56,777 nucleotides of DNA from Beijerinckiaceae bacterium (GCA_947453205.1 CANGFT010000022.1:1-56777), one strand, 5' to 3'; counted from the first letter of the stretch, positions 1 to 6,976 are shown. Numbers and translations: made by a program. The notes: a model not told the origin generated them from the letters alone.

Positions 1-203
1 AATAAACCCCCACCGCTCTCAGTGTTGTTATATGATTGATAATTGAAAACTTGTTCCAGAACTGATTTCTCTCGGCGTTTGTATTGACTTTCAATATCCC
101 GAAATTGCTGCTGAGACATCCCCGGAACCTGCGCCGAAGAAGGCGCAGAGAATAAGAGAGCGCATATAGAAACTAAACACGCTTGAGCTACTTTCACCCT
201 CAT
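1..203 (-). CDS. Partial secreted hypothetical protein, C-terminus beyond the left edge
   Basis: An ATG at 201-203 on the minus strand opens a frame that runs off the left edge without a stop (67 codons seen). It is preceded by a strong Shine-Dalgarno run (GAGGAGAG). The first ~25 residues form a signal peptide: basic start (MRVK), hydrophobic core, and a likely cleavage after SSA before QVPG. The mature part begins with a charged, glutamine-rich stretch (QQQFRDIESQYKRRE) that could be helical or coiled-coil. The family is not recognised. It lies upstream of nothing visible and 100 bp from the integrase, both on the minus strand, so it is probably cargo of the integrated element. Confidence 0.6.
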   Translation of the reverse strand, partial: MRVKVAQACLVSICALLFSAPSSAQVPGMSQQQFRDIESQYKRREKSVLEQVFNYQSYNNTESGGGL

Positions 204-303
204 CTTTCTCTCCTCTGAACCTCAACCTTTTTTGCCTCGCCACCTTAGAAATAACACAGTCTGGCATTTAGAAAGCTTCGTGTTCTTGTGGACGCCCCGA
301 ATA

Positions 304-894
304 TCACACCATCTCCACCACCCGCCGCTTCGCTTCCTCTGATCCCTCGATGTACCTCTGCGTCGTACCCAGCGCTGAGTGACCCGCGAGTAGCTGCACG
401 TCCCTGAGCGAACCACCAACCGTTGAGATCTTTCTTGCCCAATTGGTAATTGCTGTCCGACGACCACTATGGCTTGAAGCGCCGGTAAAGCCAAGTGCCC
501 GATACCAACCGGCGAACTTATTCACGACAGCATAGGAAGACGTCCTGGGGGATCGCTCGGTGGTGACGACGTAGGCGCTGGGGCGGCGATCCTGCTGACG
601 AAGCGCGTACCACCGCTCAAGCGCTGCCTTGAGCTCCTTGTTGAGGGGGATGATCCGTCCCGACCGCCCCTTGGAGGCTGAATTGGGCAAGCTTATAGCA
701 TCGGTCAAGCGCCCTTCAGCATCTGTCACCATCGCCCACTGAAGCGCTGCTATTTCCTTCGCGCGCAAACCAGCTTTTACGGACAGTAGGAAGATCACGC
801 GGTCCCGTTCGGGATGGCGGGTGGTGGTGAGGTAGCTGAGGACAGCGTCCATCTGCGCTTTGGACAGAATTTTCGCTTGTTTTCCGATGCCCAT
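304..894 (-). CDS. Tyrosine-type site-specific recombinase (integrase)
   Basis: 196 residues that are essentially only the catalytic domain of the phage integrase/XerCD family. All catalytic residues are readable: R44 (GLRAKEI), beta-hairpin K75 (SKGRSGR), H142 and R145 (HSGRR), H172 (AGHSALG) and nucleophile Y181 (TTQRYIEG). The N-terminal arm-binding and core-binding domains of full-length integrases (300-400 residues) are missing, so it may act on a simple site or be a resolvase-like short recombinase. The ATG at 892-894 follows ACGGAG. It is the only recombinase seen and the best candidate to have used the tRNA-Gly site at 7824-7868, although it is 7 kb from that end; the intact tRNA would be nearer to it on the left. 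Confidence 0.88.
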   Translation of the reverse strand: MGIGKQAKILSKAQMDAVLSYLTTTRHPERDRVIFLLSVKAGLRAKEIAALQWAMVTDAEGRLTDAISLPNSASKGRSGRIIPLNKELKAALERWYALRQQDRRPSAYVVTTERSPRTSSYAVVNKFAGWYRALGFTGASSHSGRRTAITNWARKISTVGGSLRDVQLLAGHSALGTTQRYIEGSEEAKRRVVEMV

Positions 895-1106
895 TGGGTA
901 GCTCCGTCTCGTTATAAAAAGCTCCTATGAGCTAAAAACGTAACGGGCTGTGGATTCTTTGGCTAGGGCGAAAGCTATAAAATTGATTAAAAACAATGAC
1001 TTAAGAAAATTGATTATAATTTTGCCGTTTTAAAATGAGAGCCACTTGTGGGGGGCGACCGATCAGGAAAAGTTAGAGATTGAACACGGGAGATTTGGGG
1101 GACCAG
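895..1106. other. AT-rich divergent intergenic region with a direct repeat
   Basis: Spacer between the integrase (minus) and the unknown gene at 1107 (plus). It has an AT-rich core at about 975-1035 holding two copies of AAAATTGATTA (979-989 and 1006-1016), start to start 27 bp. This spacing and composition suit a promoter or a recombinase/architectural-protein site, but no consensus was recognised. Confidence 0.35.
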
Positions 1107-1637
1107 ATGAACAAATCGCGGCTAAGTTTGTCATCTCAATCGCGAGGGGATGGATTTGTGTCGCACTCACGTCTGGAGCGCGCCTACGCACATGAAATCT
1201 ACCTGCTCGCAAAAAGTCTGTCTGAGAAATTCGACCTTAGCCCGGAAACAGCGCGAGCGTTGTCGGTCGGCTACCCATATCTTCGCGGGCTTACTCCATT
1301 CGAAAAATCGGGTCGCGCTCATACCGGCGGCGCAAAACGAAATGGCACTGTAGCGACGGATCGGTACACAGCATACCGAGTGAAGGATATGCGCTTTTCG
1401 CTGGCACTCGTAAGACACTTTGAAGATCCAGAGGAGAGTTTCCGCTTCATCGTTGAAGCGCCGAAGCACCTACTCGATGATCCCAACCCGCTAATGGATC
1501 TGAGAGACGTAGCTCACCCCCATCAGAGCCGATACCAAGATGCTTTCGGCATGAAATTTACTGAATTTAAGCAAGCCGCCGAATTTTACGAAAAGCTCAT
1601 ACGAGAGTACGCGCCCACGCGAAAGCAAGCTGAGTGA
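1107..1637 (+). CDS. Hypothetical protein, first of an overlapping pair
   Basis: 176 residues from ATG 1107, which follows a GGGGG run; an upstream in-frame TTG at 1080 is less likely. No family recognised. The N-terminus is serine-rich, the middle is charged with a predicted helical stretch (AYAHEIYLLAKSLSEKF), and the C-terminus is rich in aromatic and basic residues. No signal peptide or membrane segment. The stop at 1635-1637 nearly touches the next gene (ATG 1640, alternative GTG 1634 giving a 4-base overlap), so the two are co-translated and probably work together. Confidence 0.6.
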   Translation: MNKSRLSLSSQSRGDGFVSHSRLERAYAHEIYLLAKSLSEKFDLSPETARALSVGYPYLRGLTPFEKSGRAHTGGAKRNGTVATDRYTAYRVKDMRFSLALVRHFEDPEESFRFIVEAPKHLLDDPNPLMDLRDVAHPHQSRYQDAFGMKFTEFKQAAEFYEKLIREYAPTRKQAE

Positions 1638-1639
1638 CG

Positions 1640-2476
1640 ATGCCTAAGAAATGGCGCGGAGACCGATCAAATCTGCTTCCAGCTCATCAGGTCGAGCCAT
1701 ATCGCCTATGGTTTGAATTCCTTCAACTTGCGTCGAAGGATGATGACACAGCGGTCAACCACAACCTCTATGCGTCATGGGGAAATTATCAATCCGACAC
1801 ATTCTCAACGTGGTGGTCTACGCACTGGCGCGAATTATTCGCTGTGAATTTTGGCGTGCGGGAGCTGTTGGATCGCGCGGATTACGGCTCAGTTGGCGAG
1901 CGAGAGTTCATAATCGCAGTTCCGCTGTATCAATCCCCTTCGAAAACCATCGCTCAGGTTAGGCAGTTGCTCGAAGATAAGGGAGCAAAGGAACGCATCA
2001 GTGATGCCCCTTCAGGAAGCTTCCAAATCCGAGTCTTGGATGAGAAGGGGATCGACGTCCCAGCGACCCAACGGTTTCTCAAGAACCTCGGCAAGATGCG
2101 ACTTTACCTGCGGCTATATCGATACTGGGTCCAAAACGCGCAAATGGAACGTCGACGTCGCGTCGAGCAGACTGCGATGGATTATTACAAATGGGCGACT
2201 GCTTGGAACCGGAAGGTCACGGCGAAGCGAGGGGATAAGCGACCGAGAGCGGAGATACCGAGTTGTATCAATGCCTACATGGACGTCATCCAAAAGCGAG
2301 CGGGACGATCCCGAGTCTCTGGAAGCAATGATACCGGCGATGAGCGTCGGCAGGTCGTCCGCTATCTCAGAAAGGCACGCCAGATTGCGCAGAACACCGG
2401 CAAGGGAATCTTCCCCGGGTACTACGAGCGTCCGGATCAATTTGCAGCGGTTCCAAATGGAACTGGACAGGACTAG
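1640..2476 (+). CDS. Hypothetical aromatic-rich protein coupled to the gene before it
   Basis: 278 residues from ATG 1640. No family recognised. The N-terminal half is strikingly rich in Trp, Tyr and Phe (EPYRLWFEFLQLA near residue 19, FSTWWSTHWRELF near residue 55). The middle holds an alternating segment (EFIIAVPLYQSPSKTI) that could be a beta strand, and the C-terminal third is very basic (ERRRRVEQ, KRGDKRPRAE), consistent with nucleic-acid binding. The last codons spell VPNGT across a copy of the island palindrome at 2450-2463. It is followed by a 109-base gap and the clamp-loader operon. A linked but separate role is inferred from position only. Confidence 0.6.
   Translation: MPKKWRGDRSNLLPAHQVEPYRLWFEFLQLASKDDDTAVNHNLYASWGNYQSDTFSTWWSTHWRELFAVNFGVRELLDRADYGSVGEREFIIAVPLYQSPSKTIAQVRQLLEDKGAKERISDAPSGSFQIRVLDEKGIDVPATQRFLKNLGKMRLYLRLYRYWVQNAQMERRRRVEQTAMDYYKWATAWNRKVTAKRGDKRPRAEIPSCINAYMDVIQKRAGRSRVSGSNDTGDERRQVVRYLRKARQIAQNTGKGIFPGYYERPDQFAAVPNGTGQD
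2450..2463. promoter_or_regulatory. Palindrome copy 1 (GTTCC-AAAT-GGAAC)
   Basis: Perfect 5-bp arms around a 4-bp spacer, inside the end of the preceding gene and 123 bp upstream of the next start codon. With copy 2 at 2610 it flanks the presumed promoter of the 2586-4219 operon, 160 bp start to start. Operator function is inferred. Confidence 0.5.
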
Positions 2477-2585
2477 CGCATCAAATTGACCATTTATAGT
2501 CTACCTAAGTCGTTGATCTATCGTGAGTTAATATCCTTTCATGACGTTGGGAATAGTTCCTGATGTCGCTTTGAAAGGAACAAAT

Positions 2586-3182
2586 ATGACTGCTACGACC
2601 CTCGCCACGGTTCCGAATGGAACTTCCTCTGAGATCATCACCCCTGCTGTTCAGAGCTATTTGGATCGCTACCACAATGCCCTGCGCAAGACCGCGCAGG
2701 CGGTCTTGGAGGTGGCTGCCACTGTGCTCGAAGCAAAGGAGCAATTAGCCAAGTCCGAGTTCGCTCAGTTCCTCAAGGAAGTTGGCTTCGACGAAAAGAG
2801 CTCGACCTACAAGAAGTTCGTCGCCATCGCACGGAAGAAGGAGCTGCTGGAGCTTCACGTCGATCAGCTGCCCACCGCTTGGACCACGATCTACCAGTTG
2901 GCGAAGCTGGAGCCTGACCAGTTCGAGCAGGTGGCTAATAGTGGGCAGCTCAGCCCTCTCATGAGCGCCAACCAGATCACCACCATCATTGCTGGTGGCA
3001 GCTCTCCCAGCAGCAATCGCGCTGCGAGCGACGTCTTCATCGCTACGCAGGAATTGGATGCGGCACAGCGTGTCGCCTTGCATGATGAGCTTGCAGCCAT
3101 TTGCCAGCGCTACGGCGTGGCGGTGCGCTTTGCTTCGTCGCTTACCAAGCTGGTCAACGCTGACACGAAGGAAGCTGCCTAA
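2586..3182 (+). CDS. Hypothetical protein, possible DUF3102-like, heads clamp-loader operon
   Basis: 198 residues from ATG 2586, chosen because AAAGGAA sits 5 bases upstream; an in-frame upstream start at 2541 lacks this. The segment around residues 30-110 is helical and resembles DUF3102-type phage or plasmid proteins (repeated AVLEVAATVLEAKEQLAKSEF then a WTTIYQLAKLEPDQF helix), but the match is by impression only. The rest has a small linker rich in Ser and Ala and a helical C-terminus. The stop codon overlaps the start of the clamp-loader gene (TAATG), so translation is coupled. Residues 9-13 (VPNGT) are encoded by the second palindrome copy. Confidence 0.6.
   Translation: MTATTLATVPNGTSSEIITPAVQSYLDRYHNALRKTAQAVLEVAATVLEAKEQLAKSEFAQFLKEVGFDEKSSTYKKFVAIARKKELLELHVDQLPTAWTTIYQLAKLEPDQFEQVANSGQLSPLMSANQITTIIAGGSSPSSNRAASDVFIATQELDAAQRVALHDELAAICQRYGVAVRFASSLTKLVNADTKEAA
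2610..2623. promoter_or_regulatory. Palindrome copy 2 (GTTCC-GAAT-GGAAC)
   Basis: Perfect arms, within codons 9-13 of the 2586 gene. Its position just downstream of a start codon and 160 bp from copy 1 suits a looping operator pair. Confidence 0.5.
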
Positions 3183-3826
3183 TGACTTTCGCTTCCTTCA
3201 ACCAATCGCTTCTGTCCGAGTTGCTGCGCCCGCAGCACCTCGGGGAGCTTGCTATACCTAATAGCATCATCAAGGGGCTTGAGGCTGCGATTACCCGCAA
3301 CAACCTCCCCAACATGCTGTTCTATGGTGCGCCCGGAGCAGGCAAGACGAGTGCTGCGAAAATCATAGCAGCACACTTTGACACCTACATGCTCAACGGT
3401 TCAGACCAGCGCAAAGAGCGCTCTACCATAACGGGGATTGAGCACTTCGCCACCACTGTCTCCTTGGAAGGCAAAGGAAAGCTCTGTCTCATCGACGAAG
3501 CTGATTACCTGTCGAAAGATCATCAAGCCGTCTTGCGAGGTTTGATCGAAAAGTACTCAAGCAATTGTCGTTTCATTATGACAGCAAACAACAAGTCAAA
3601 GCTCACCGATGCTATTCAATCGCGCTTTGTCTGCATCAACTTCTCGATACCCGTCGCTCAACGCAAAGAGATCCTCAATGCATACGTCATTAACCTGCAT
3701 GCAAAGCTCATAGCACTTGGACACAACCTAGACCGAGAATGGCTTAACGAGCGCGTGCTGCTGCGTTTCCCTGATTTTCGAGCCATCGCAAACGACATCG
3801 AATTCAACAGCCTCTGCAATCTCTGA
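3182..3826 (+). CDS. T4 gp44-like clamp-loader AAA+ ATPase without collar domain
   Basis: 214 residues. AAA+ motifs are complete: Walker A GAPGAGKTS (49-57), Walker B with DEAD box LCLIDEAD (101-108), sensor 1 TANN (134-137), and an SRF (147-149) at the place of the clamp-loader SRC motif, with R148 as arginine finger. Several segments closely match my recollection of phage T4 gp44: NGSD (72-75), YSSNC..ITANN-type run (125-137) and FPDFR (near 196). gp44 is about 320 residues; this protein stops after the ATPase and lid and lacks the collar that forms the pentamer. The start overlaps the previous stop (TAATG). No sliding clamp, gp62 partner or DNA polymerase is recognised nearby, so it may remodel another complex. 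It could be a truncated relic, but the frame, motifs and coupling look maintained. Confidence 0.8.
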   Translation: MTFASFNQSLLSELLRPQHLGELAIPNSIIKGLEAAITRNNLPNMLFYGAPGAGKTSAAKIIAAHFDTYMLNGSDQRKERSTITGIEHFATTVSLEGKGKLCLIDEADYLSKDHQAVLRGLIEKYSSNCRFIMTANNKSKLTDAIQSRFVCINFSIPVAQRKEILNAYVINLHAKLIALGHNLDREWLNERVLLRFPDFRAIANDIEFNSLCNL

Positions 3827-3838
3827 AAGGATTTAGAT

Positions 3839-4219
3839 ATGAACATCACGAATAAGACCCTCCGTACCTGCGCCCGTGAAATGGGAATCAAACTAAACTT
3901 CCAGAACAAGCGTGAAGTCGCGCTGTTTAGCGATGCGATTGTTTTCAATTCACGTCGTCGTTCTCCAGAAGAAAAGCGCGCCTTCTGGACCTCCATGCTT
4001 CGCAAGCGTGGCTGCAATGCTCGTTCTATTTGGAACGCCGCATCAAATGGGCGTGGGCGTCGCGTTGGAAAACTGATTAGGACAATGCAGGATGCGCAGG
4101 AGCCGAACGCACTGTTTCGCCTGTCAAATAAGCTCCGCAACATCAAGTGTTACGAACTTGCCAACATGTCTCATGACCTTGCAACCCGCTTGGTTCGTAA
4201 GCAGAAAAAGAGTGCCTAA
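3839..4219 (+). CDS. Small basic hypothetical protein, third gene of the clamp-loader operon
   Basis: 126 residues, ATG 3839 after AAAGGA, 12 bases behind the clamp-loader stop. Strongly basic throughout (SRRRSPEEKRAFW, RKRGCN, NGRGRRVGK, VRKQKKSA at the end) with short helices, so nucleic-acid binding is plausible. It is not recognisable as the T4 gp62 partner (187 residues). A palindrome copy lies inside it at 4023-4036. The stop TAA (4217-4219) overlaps the stop of the convergent 55-residue gene on the other strand. Confidence 0.6.
   Translation: MNITNKTLRTCAREMGIKLNFQNKREVALFSDAIVFNSRRRSPEEKRAFWTSMLRKRGCNARSIWNAASNGRGRRVGKLIRTMQDAQEPNALFRLSNKLRNIKCYELANMSHDLATRLVRKQKKSA
4023..4036. promoter_or_regulatory. 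Palindrome copy 3, one arm mismatched (GTTCT-ATTT-GGAAC)
   Basis: Same 14-bp layout with one C-to-T change in the left arm. It is the exact reverse complement of the copy at 5248-5261. It lies in the coding region of the third operon gene, in a frame different from the VPNGT copies. Confidence 0.4.
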
Positions 4220-4383
4220 TCAGTTGCGATAATAACAACTACCTTTTGTGTGCGGGCGCGCTTAGTCGCGTCCGCACTTAACTCATTCAACATTCGCTTC
4301 ACCGCATCCGGCTTCAAATCAGGATGCAGCTTGATAGAGCGTAGCATCTTCTTGCATTTAGAATCGATGGATTTCTGCGTCAT
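4216..4383 (-). CDS. 55-residue protein translationally coupled to an RHH gene
   Basis: Short frame from ATG 4381-4383 (minus) to TAG 4216-4218. The ATG overlaps the stop of the upstream ribbon-helix-helix gene as ATGA, a typical sign of a real coupled gene. The first 45 residues are basic and helical (KCKKMLRSIK, DAVKRMLNEL, ATKRARTQK), ending in a hydrophobic tail (VVVIIATD). No known toxin family recognised. It could be the partner of a toxin-antitoxin-like pair or a second DNA-binding subunit. Its last codons overlap the stop of the convergent gene at 4219. Confidence 0.55.
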   Translation of the reverse strand: MTQKSIDSKCKKMLRSIKLHPDLKPDAVKRMLNELSADATKRARTQKVVVIIATD

Positions 4384-4589
4384 GCATCTTCCAGAACTTC
4401 GCGAATGAGGTGTTGTGAGACCTCGCGTTCAACTTCGTTTGTTAGATGAACGTTTCGTTTGATGGACTGACGGATGAATTGGGAGAAGTTCATACCCATC
4501 GCATGAGCAGCTGCTTCTCCTTCTAGCTTTAGCCTTGATGACATACGGACGGGGAACATGACGTCGAATTGTTTGATTGGTTTTTGCAA
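4380..4589 (-). CDS. Ribbon-helix-helix (Arc/CopG-type) regulator or antitoxin
   Basis: 69 residues. Residues 8-45 fit the RHH fold: a beta strand (DVMFPVRM), then two helices (SRLKLEGEAAAHAMG and FSQFIRQSIKRNV). The TTG start at 4587-4589 is supported by AGGAGA six bases upstream; the next ATG is eleven codons in and would remove half of the strand. RHH proteins dimerise and bind operators, often their own. It is coupled by ATGA to the 55-residue gene, an antitoxin-first arrangement, but the partner has no recognised toxin fold. Confidence 0.7.
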   Translation of the reverse strand: MQKPIKQFDVMFPVRMSSRLKLEGEAAAHAMGMNFSQFIRQSIKRNVHLTNEVEREVSQHLIREVLEDA

Positions 4590-4623
4590 AATGTCTCCTG
4601 GAAATTGTCGAATGAATTGATGT

Positions 4624-4905
4624 CTATCGTGACAGATCAGCTGCTCGTTGAACGAAAAAATGATCCTCTTGCAGCAATGCTAGATTGATCAACGACAACG
4701 ATCCCTGACACAAAATTAGCTTCGCTAGCAATTCATCACGTTCGATCGGATCGCTGGTGTCAGCTATTAAGTCGTTGATGGTCTTCATGTCGTTGCAGAT
4801 GCTTTGTACGAGTGTTCGTACGATGGAATTTGGAAATGGCGTCTCTGTCATCATTTGATTTATATAGCGTTCCTGTGAACATGAATTTTTGCCGGTATTG
4901 CTCAT
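4624..4905 (-). CDS. Hypothetical helical protein
   Basis: 93 residues, probably all-helical (SIVRTLVQSICNDMKTINDLIADT, ERDELLAKLILCQGSLSLINLALL). No family recognised, no signal peptide. It reads toward the RHH gene 34 bases downstream and could be in the same transcript. Its upstream region carries the palindromic cluster at 4921-4996. Confidence 0.45.
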   Translation of the reverse strand: MSNTGKNSCSQERYINQMMTETPFPNSIVRTLVQSICNDMKTINDLIADTSDPIERDELLAKLILCQGSLSLINLALLQEDHFFVQRAADLSR

Positions 4906-4920
4906 TACTTTGAAGTCCCA

Positions 4921-4996
4921 CGAGCTTCGCTCGCTGGTCCGATTGATTAATCTATTCAGGTAACGAGCGTAGCGAGTATTTGAGCGAAGCGAAAAG
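4921..4996. repeat. Cluster of GAGCG(A/T)AGCG-type palindromic repeats
   Basis: Three related elements: CGAGC-TTC-GCTCG (4921-4933, perfect 5-bp arms), CGAGCG-TAG-CGAG (4964-4975) and GAGCGAAGCGAAAAG (4982-4996). They sit just upstream of the minus-strand gene starting at 4905 and may be hairpins or an operator cluster. The rest of 4997-5143 has no gene I can support. Confidence 0.5.
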
Positions 4997-5247
4997 TATC
5001 ATTGCGTCATAATATTCATTCTGCGGCTGTGTTTTAGAACGCACTTCGGCTATCCCAACCAAAGCACGTTCTTGAGACCTGCGTATTGCGTCCCATCACG
5101 CACCTGACTTAGGAACACCTGCGACCAGGTAAGGGGCGGTTGTGCGATCTCCCTTTTACGTCCACTTCATCAACGCCAGCGACTTGTAACAGCCAGTCAG
5201 GTGACTGCTACGCGCTTGAGGGGCTCGATACCCTCGTCGTGCTTCCA

Positions 5248-5261
5248 GTTCCAAATAGAAC
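5248..5261. promoter_or_regulatory. Palindrome copy 4, one arm mismatched (GTTCC-AAAT-AGAAC)
   Basis: 14-bp element with one mismatch, in the gene-free part of repeat copy 1. The matching place in repeat copy 2 holds a perfect palindrome (8164-8177). Confidence 0.4.
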
Positions 5262-5491
5262 CGTGGGCTTGTGACAGACCTGAATAATAAAGAAAGTTGC
5301 GCCCTATACTGAATTCTGCACGGCTGGGCTTTTCACGTCCTCAGCAGTCTCGACAGGTTTGGCGCTCATATGTGAGTTGGTCTATCAGGGTTATTTATAC
5401 GCGCGATAGCGCATCATGAGCGTGAAATAGAAAAATTTTTGCAAAATTTGGGTCTCAAACGAGGAGCCAAACTGCGATGAACCCGAGCCAG

Positions 5492-6004
5492 CTAGCGTAC
5501 TGCAACAGCGCAAGCCCTAACGTCTGTTGGCTTGTCTGGTCGCACGATCGAAGCTTCCAAAGCGACCAATCCATGCTCCATCCTACATTCTTGAGCGAAA
5601 ATTTCATCCGCAAGGCGAAGCATGGTTCGGTTTGGTCTGAAATAGGGACGCCCCTTCCCAACCTTAGCAGCGACATCAGGACGATTGATTGATGCTGCTG
5701 CGATCATTGCTGCAGCTGGACTACGTGACGTCCCTGCCTTGCAATGCACGACGAAGTTTCCAACGCCGCCCCACGCGCGCGAAAAGGACAGGATCTTCTC
5801 GATATCTGCTTTTGAGGGAGCGATCAATTGATTGGTAGAGACGCCAGCGTCATCAAAGTTCAGCTGAAGCAAATTCTTGCTGGCGACCTTCGGAAACGCA
5901 ATTTTGTCTGATGGACCCAACAGTGAGATCACGAAGTCAGCGCGAATTTCGCTCAGGACACGAGAAAGATCGTTCAATGGTGAAACAATGATTTTCCCAA
6001 CCAT
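5492..6004 (-). CDS. Tyrosine phosphatase family protein, copy 1
   Basis: 170 residues from ATG 6002-6004; a TTG at 6046 would add 14 residues. The cysteine phosphatase signature HCKAGTSRS (87-95) gives the CX5R loop with nucleophile C88 and R94, and D51/D52 (NFDD) are candidate general acids. Overall layout matches the alphaproteobacterial family that starts with a short VSPLNDL-type strand and ends with a PNRTMLRLADEI helix. The substrate is unknown; it may be a phosphoprotein or other phosphoester. Second copy at 8406-8918, about 91% identical. Upstream lies the 3' relic of a DUF6641-like gene. Confidence 0.8.
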   Translation of the reverse strand: MVGKIIVSPLNDLSRVLSEIRADFVISLLGPSDKIAFPKVASKNLLQLNFDDAGVSTNQLIAPSKADIEKILSFSRAWGGVGNFVVHCKAGTSRSPAAAMIAAASINRPDVAAKVGKGRPYFRPNRTMLRLADEIFAQECRMEHGLVALEASIVRPDKPTDVRACAVAVR

Positions 6005-6094
6005 TCGCGTAGCTCGATTTCTGGACCTTGAGCTGCGACCATACAATGAAGAGCGTGATCGGGCGACATGTAGCGCACGCTGCCCATTCTAAGC

Positions 6095-6172
6095 TCAAGC
6101 GGCTTTTCGCTTGGGTATTCCCCGCCCGCCAGCGTTTCTAGCGGCTTTCAGCGCCGCGTCTAACTACTCTGC
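6095..6172 (-). pseudogene. 3' relic of a DUF6641-like gene, copy 1
   Basis: Read on the minus strand, the last codons give ARNAGGRGIPKRKAA-stop, nearly the same ending as the intact 146-residue protein at 7119-7559 (AGGRGIPRAKRAA). Going upstream the similarity holds for about eight more codons, but one is now an in-frame TAG (6164-6166) where the intact gene has GAG. Beyond that there is no match, so only a broken tail remains. Confidence 0.65.
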
Positions 6173-6238
6173 CCCAGTTGGCGGGAACCGACGAACTTTC
6201 GCGAAAACGTAGAAGTAGCGGCTGCGCAGGTTCGAACG

Positions 6239-6976
6239 TCACTCACCGCGCTCAAATTCAGGTGTCATGATGGCTCTTGCAAAGTTTCTCAACGCATCTT
6301 CGTTTACACGATATCGTGACATGTGCCGTAAACACAGTATGGGAATTTTCCGACCGTTATAATATCCATTAAACCAATATGCCCGCTTAAAAGGATGTGT
6401 TTCGAGGCTTACTTTTTCATCACCTTCAAGGTACTCATGGAGAATACTCGCGGTAGAGAATGATGTTTCGCCATTTCCGTGACACACAATGATTGTAGGC
6501 TCAAACTCACGCATCGTAAAGTTGCGGAAAAACGCCATTGAACGATTCTTTATCGCGCTTACGGAACCATTAATGCGACTGTTGTTGACCTTAGCCGCTA
6601 AGCTGGCAGCATCCTGGGAGCATGCCAAAATAGCGTTCGTATAAATCGTATCCTCCCAATCCAAACCGAAATAGTTAGGGATACGCTTGAGAGCTCTTGC
6701 TAGTCGTCTCTTTCCATTCCAGCCTACCTTCTCTCCAATATCAATATTCGAGAAGTCAGGATCTTCGAGACCTTTTTCGAACGTCGACTTGGTAGTCCAA
6801 CCTTCGTCAGCGTTCGAACCATTGAAGCCAACCACCATGAGGCGATGCTGATCCGTTAAGGGGCGCGTGAAGGTAGCAAACGAATTGTCGAAAGGTCTCC
6901 CTTCGATTTCCGCAAGACCGTACTCTTCCAAAAGTCCAATAGCTCGCGAAGCGAGTTCCGAACCTGTTGAAGTCAT
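6239..6976 (-). CDS. Hypothetical protein with uracil-DNA-glycosylase-like motif layout
   Basis: 245 residues from ATG 6974-6976, preceded by GGGAAG; a TTG at 7018 lacks a ribosome site. No firm family. The order of short motifs resembles the uracil-DNA glycosylase fold: a hydrophobic strand ending in a glycine turn (LMVVGFNGSN near 46-55), TNAI near residue 113, a strand with HGN (IIVCHGNGET near 163), and HMSRY (near 219) where glycosylases have HPSRx. The catalytic water-activating residue cannot be assigned. It may bind nucleotides or DNA without being an active glycosylase. It follows the DUF6641-like gene on the same strand. Confidence 0.5.
   Translation of the reverse strand: MTSTGSELASRAIGLLEEYGLAEIEGRPFDNSFATFTRPLTDQHRLMVVGFNGSNADEGWTTKSTFEKGLEDPDFSNIDIGEKVGWNGKRRLARALKRIPNYFGLDWEDTIYTNAILACSQDAASLAAKVNNSRINGSVSAIKNRSMAFFRNFTMREFEPTIIVCHGNGETSFSTASILHEYLEGDEKVSLETHPFKRAYWFNGYYNGRKIPILCLRHMSRYRVNEDALRNFARAIMTPEFERGE

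Larger units (their letters stand above)
5144..6155. repeat. Direct repeat copy 1 (about 1.01 kb)
   Basis: Aligns end to end by eye with 8060-9069. It contains a gene-free segment (5144-5491), the phosphatase copy 1, and part of a relic of the DUF6641-like gene. The two copies differ by scattered substitutions and small indels; the encoded phosphatases differ at 17 of 184 aligned positions. The gene-free part begins with a short frame ending FINASDL-stop, and the stop is TAA here but TAG in the other copy. Within it a minus-strand ATG (MSAKPVETA) opens but stops after 21 codons here. Confidence 0.85.

Noticed and set aside
4216-4589. Confirmed type II toxin-antitoxin system
   Set aside because: The gene order fits, but the 55-residue protein has no recognised toxin motif, so only a coupled pair is claimed.
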